DNA from: Demequina litoralis
Lineage (GTDB): Bacteria > Actinomycetota > Actinomycetes > Actinomycetales > Demequinaceae
DNA: 64,000 bases
Direction of reading: 5' to 3'
NCBI RefSeq assembly: GCF_030418455.1
Contig: NZ_JAUHPW010000003.1
Span: forward strand, 124,001-188,000
Below are positions 62,956-64,000 of this stretch, piece after piece (position 1 is the first letter of the stretch; every line of letters starts with the position of its first letter). Below the pieces are notes generated by a model. The model did no database searches, was not told the DNA's origin, and saw only the letters and a program-made list of their open reading frames with translations. Position numbers and translations under genes: made by a program.

Positions 62956-63990
62956 CTAGCGGACCGTGTCCGCGTCGAGCGCGCCCACCTGCCGCAGGAA
63001 CAGGATGATCCAGGTGAAGACGAGCACCCCGGCCACGAGCTCGACCGCGGTGAGCGACCAGTAGCCGACCGCGAAGAACACGGCGGTCACGACGATCACC
63101 GCGACGAAGCCCCATCCGACGGGCAGGAAGGCGCGCGAGATCCCCGGCACCCACATCTTGAGCCGGAACGTGAGCGTCGCGAAGGCGACCGCCATCCCGC
63201 TCGCGACGAACGTGTGGATCCAGAAGTGCGTGTCGACGTGGAAGACCCCGACGAGCCCGAGGAAGACGCCGACGACGATGAGCGACAGCCGCACGCGGCC
63301 CACGCCCTGCTCCGAGGCCGTCGGGATGTCGCGCGTCGCGGCGCGCGCGAGGATCGTCACCAGGAATCCGGCGACGATGAGAGTGAGGTTGAAGGCGAGC
63401 GCCGAGACGTCGTGCGAGATGCCGAGCGTGCTGAGGTGGATCTTCCACCAGTCCGGGTCGCTCGTCGTGAGCATGCTCGCGAGCACGCCCAGGACCAGGA
63501 ACACCGCGAGCACGATCGCGAGGAGCTGCGCGTCCATGTGCGCCGCCGAGAGGAACGCCACGTACGCGGACACGGCCGCGGTCGCGCCGGAGAGCGCGAC
63601 GATCGGCAGCCAGAAGACGGTGGCCCCGATGAACGCGTCGGAGAGGATCACCGCGGTGAGGGTCCAGCTGAGGAGCGCGATGATCCCGTGCGCGAACGCG
63701 AGCGCCGCGATGTCGATCACGTCGAGGGTGCCCGCGATCCTGTGGCGTCCCTGCGCGTGCACGACGTAGCGGCCCGCCGCGAACGCGAGCATCGCCGCGA
63801 CGGCCGACGCGATGGCGGCGTACTGCCCCAAGGACCCCGGCCCGGCGATCGGAGCCTCGTCGAAGCCGAACACCGGCAGGGCGATCGTGGCGACCACGCC
63901 GAAGGCGAGCGCGCCGAGACCGGTGGCGGTGAGCTCGAGCGTGGTCTGCGCGCGCTCGCGCAAGGGCAGCCGTGGCGTCCTGTCCGTCAT
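62956..63990 (-). CDS. DUF998-like polytopic membrane protein
   Basis: The 344-residue product has eight or nine hydrophobic helices. Features such as ISHDVSALAFNLTLIVAGFLV, VGVFHVDTHFWIHTFVASGM and GWGFVAVIVVTAVFF fit the DUF998 type, whose members often carry a conserved His-Asp pair near the membrane. The function is unknown. The ATG at 63990 is ten bases from the window edge, so its upstream context is not visible. Confidence 0.75.
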   Translation of the reverse strand: MTDRTPRLPLRERAQTTLELTATGLGALAFGVVATIALPVFGFDEAPIAGPGSLGQYAAIASAVAAMLAFAAGRYVVHAQGRHRIAGTLDVIDIAALAFAHGIIALLSWTLTAVILSDAFIGATVFWLPIVALSGATAAVSAYVAFLSAAHMDAQLLAIVLAVFLVLGVLASMLTTSDPDWWKIHLSTLGISHDVSALAFNLTLIVAGFLVTILARAATRDIPTASEQGVGRVRLSLIVVGVFLGLVGVFHVDTHFWIHTFVASGMAVAFATLTFRLKMWVPGISRAFLPVGWGFVAVIVVTAVFFAVGYWSLTAVELVAGVLVFTWIILFLRQVGALDADTVR

Positions 63991-64000
63991 GCGCGCTCCC

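Overview
The window is a gene-dense stretch (about 92% coding by hand estimate) of a very GC-rich chromosome, roughly 72% G+C. It carries ordinary actinobacterial housekeeping genes: GlnR, ClpC, RadA, a Crp regulator beside nth, DUF2516, DUF4177-RidA, a class A penicillin-binding protein with a PASTA domain, and a dnaX/recR/lysC/asd neighbourhood with an SRP RNA and tRNA-Ser. Codon use and gene set suggest an actinomycete of the order Micrococcales (Demequina- or Cellulomonas-like). The genus is inference. No rRNA operon, prophage, intact insertion sequence or CRISPR array was seen.

Layout. 1-9 kb holds a truncated class V aminotransferase, proC, a TetR regulator and membrane protein pair, radA, mutY, an aldo-keto reductase, and an AbiEi/DUF559-type gene bracketed by two copies of a palindromic repeat. 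9-21 kb holds clpC, dtd, ygfZ, a nitrobindin-like gene with an overlapping 36-residue membrane microprotein, a DsrE/DUF4395/thioredoxin cluster, glnR, nhaA, nth, an RsiG-like helical protein with crp, and DUF4177-ridA. 21-31 kb holds ponA, a phosphoesterase, tRNA-Pro, a XylFGH-type sugar ABC operon and a lactate permease. 30-41 kb holds asd-lysC, a carboxylesterase, a TetR/ABC-exporter unit, recR, dnaX, the SRP RNA and tRNA-Ser.

41-55 kb is a catabolic island for L-arabinose polymers: GH51, GH43 and GH27 genes on one side of a shared control region; a CUT1 sugar transporter (no ATPase), a second GH43 and DUF624 on the other; and a GH127-LacI operon at its end. Four related sites sharing CAACGATG lie in front of these transcription units and probably form one LacI regulon. 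55-64 kb holds a FUSC-like protein, a SulP transporter, two alpha/beta hydrolases, a large LuxR-type ATPase regulator, DUF2200 and a DUF998-like membrane protein.

The strongest unexplained signals are two repeats. The 10-mer GGACGATGCG (reverse complement CGCATCGTCC) occurs about 34 times, and its 9-mer core about 41 times, where less than one is expected from composition. It has no strand bias, nearly half the copies lie in the roughly 8% that is intergenic, and several copies pair as inverted hairpins. This behaviour resembles DNA-uptake or chromosome-marking sequences. Separately, a 48-bp imperfect palindrome with GGTACC ends occurs three times, always intergenic and at constant length. 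Two copies flank the AbiEi/DUF559 gene.
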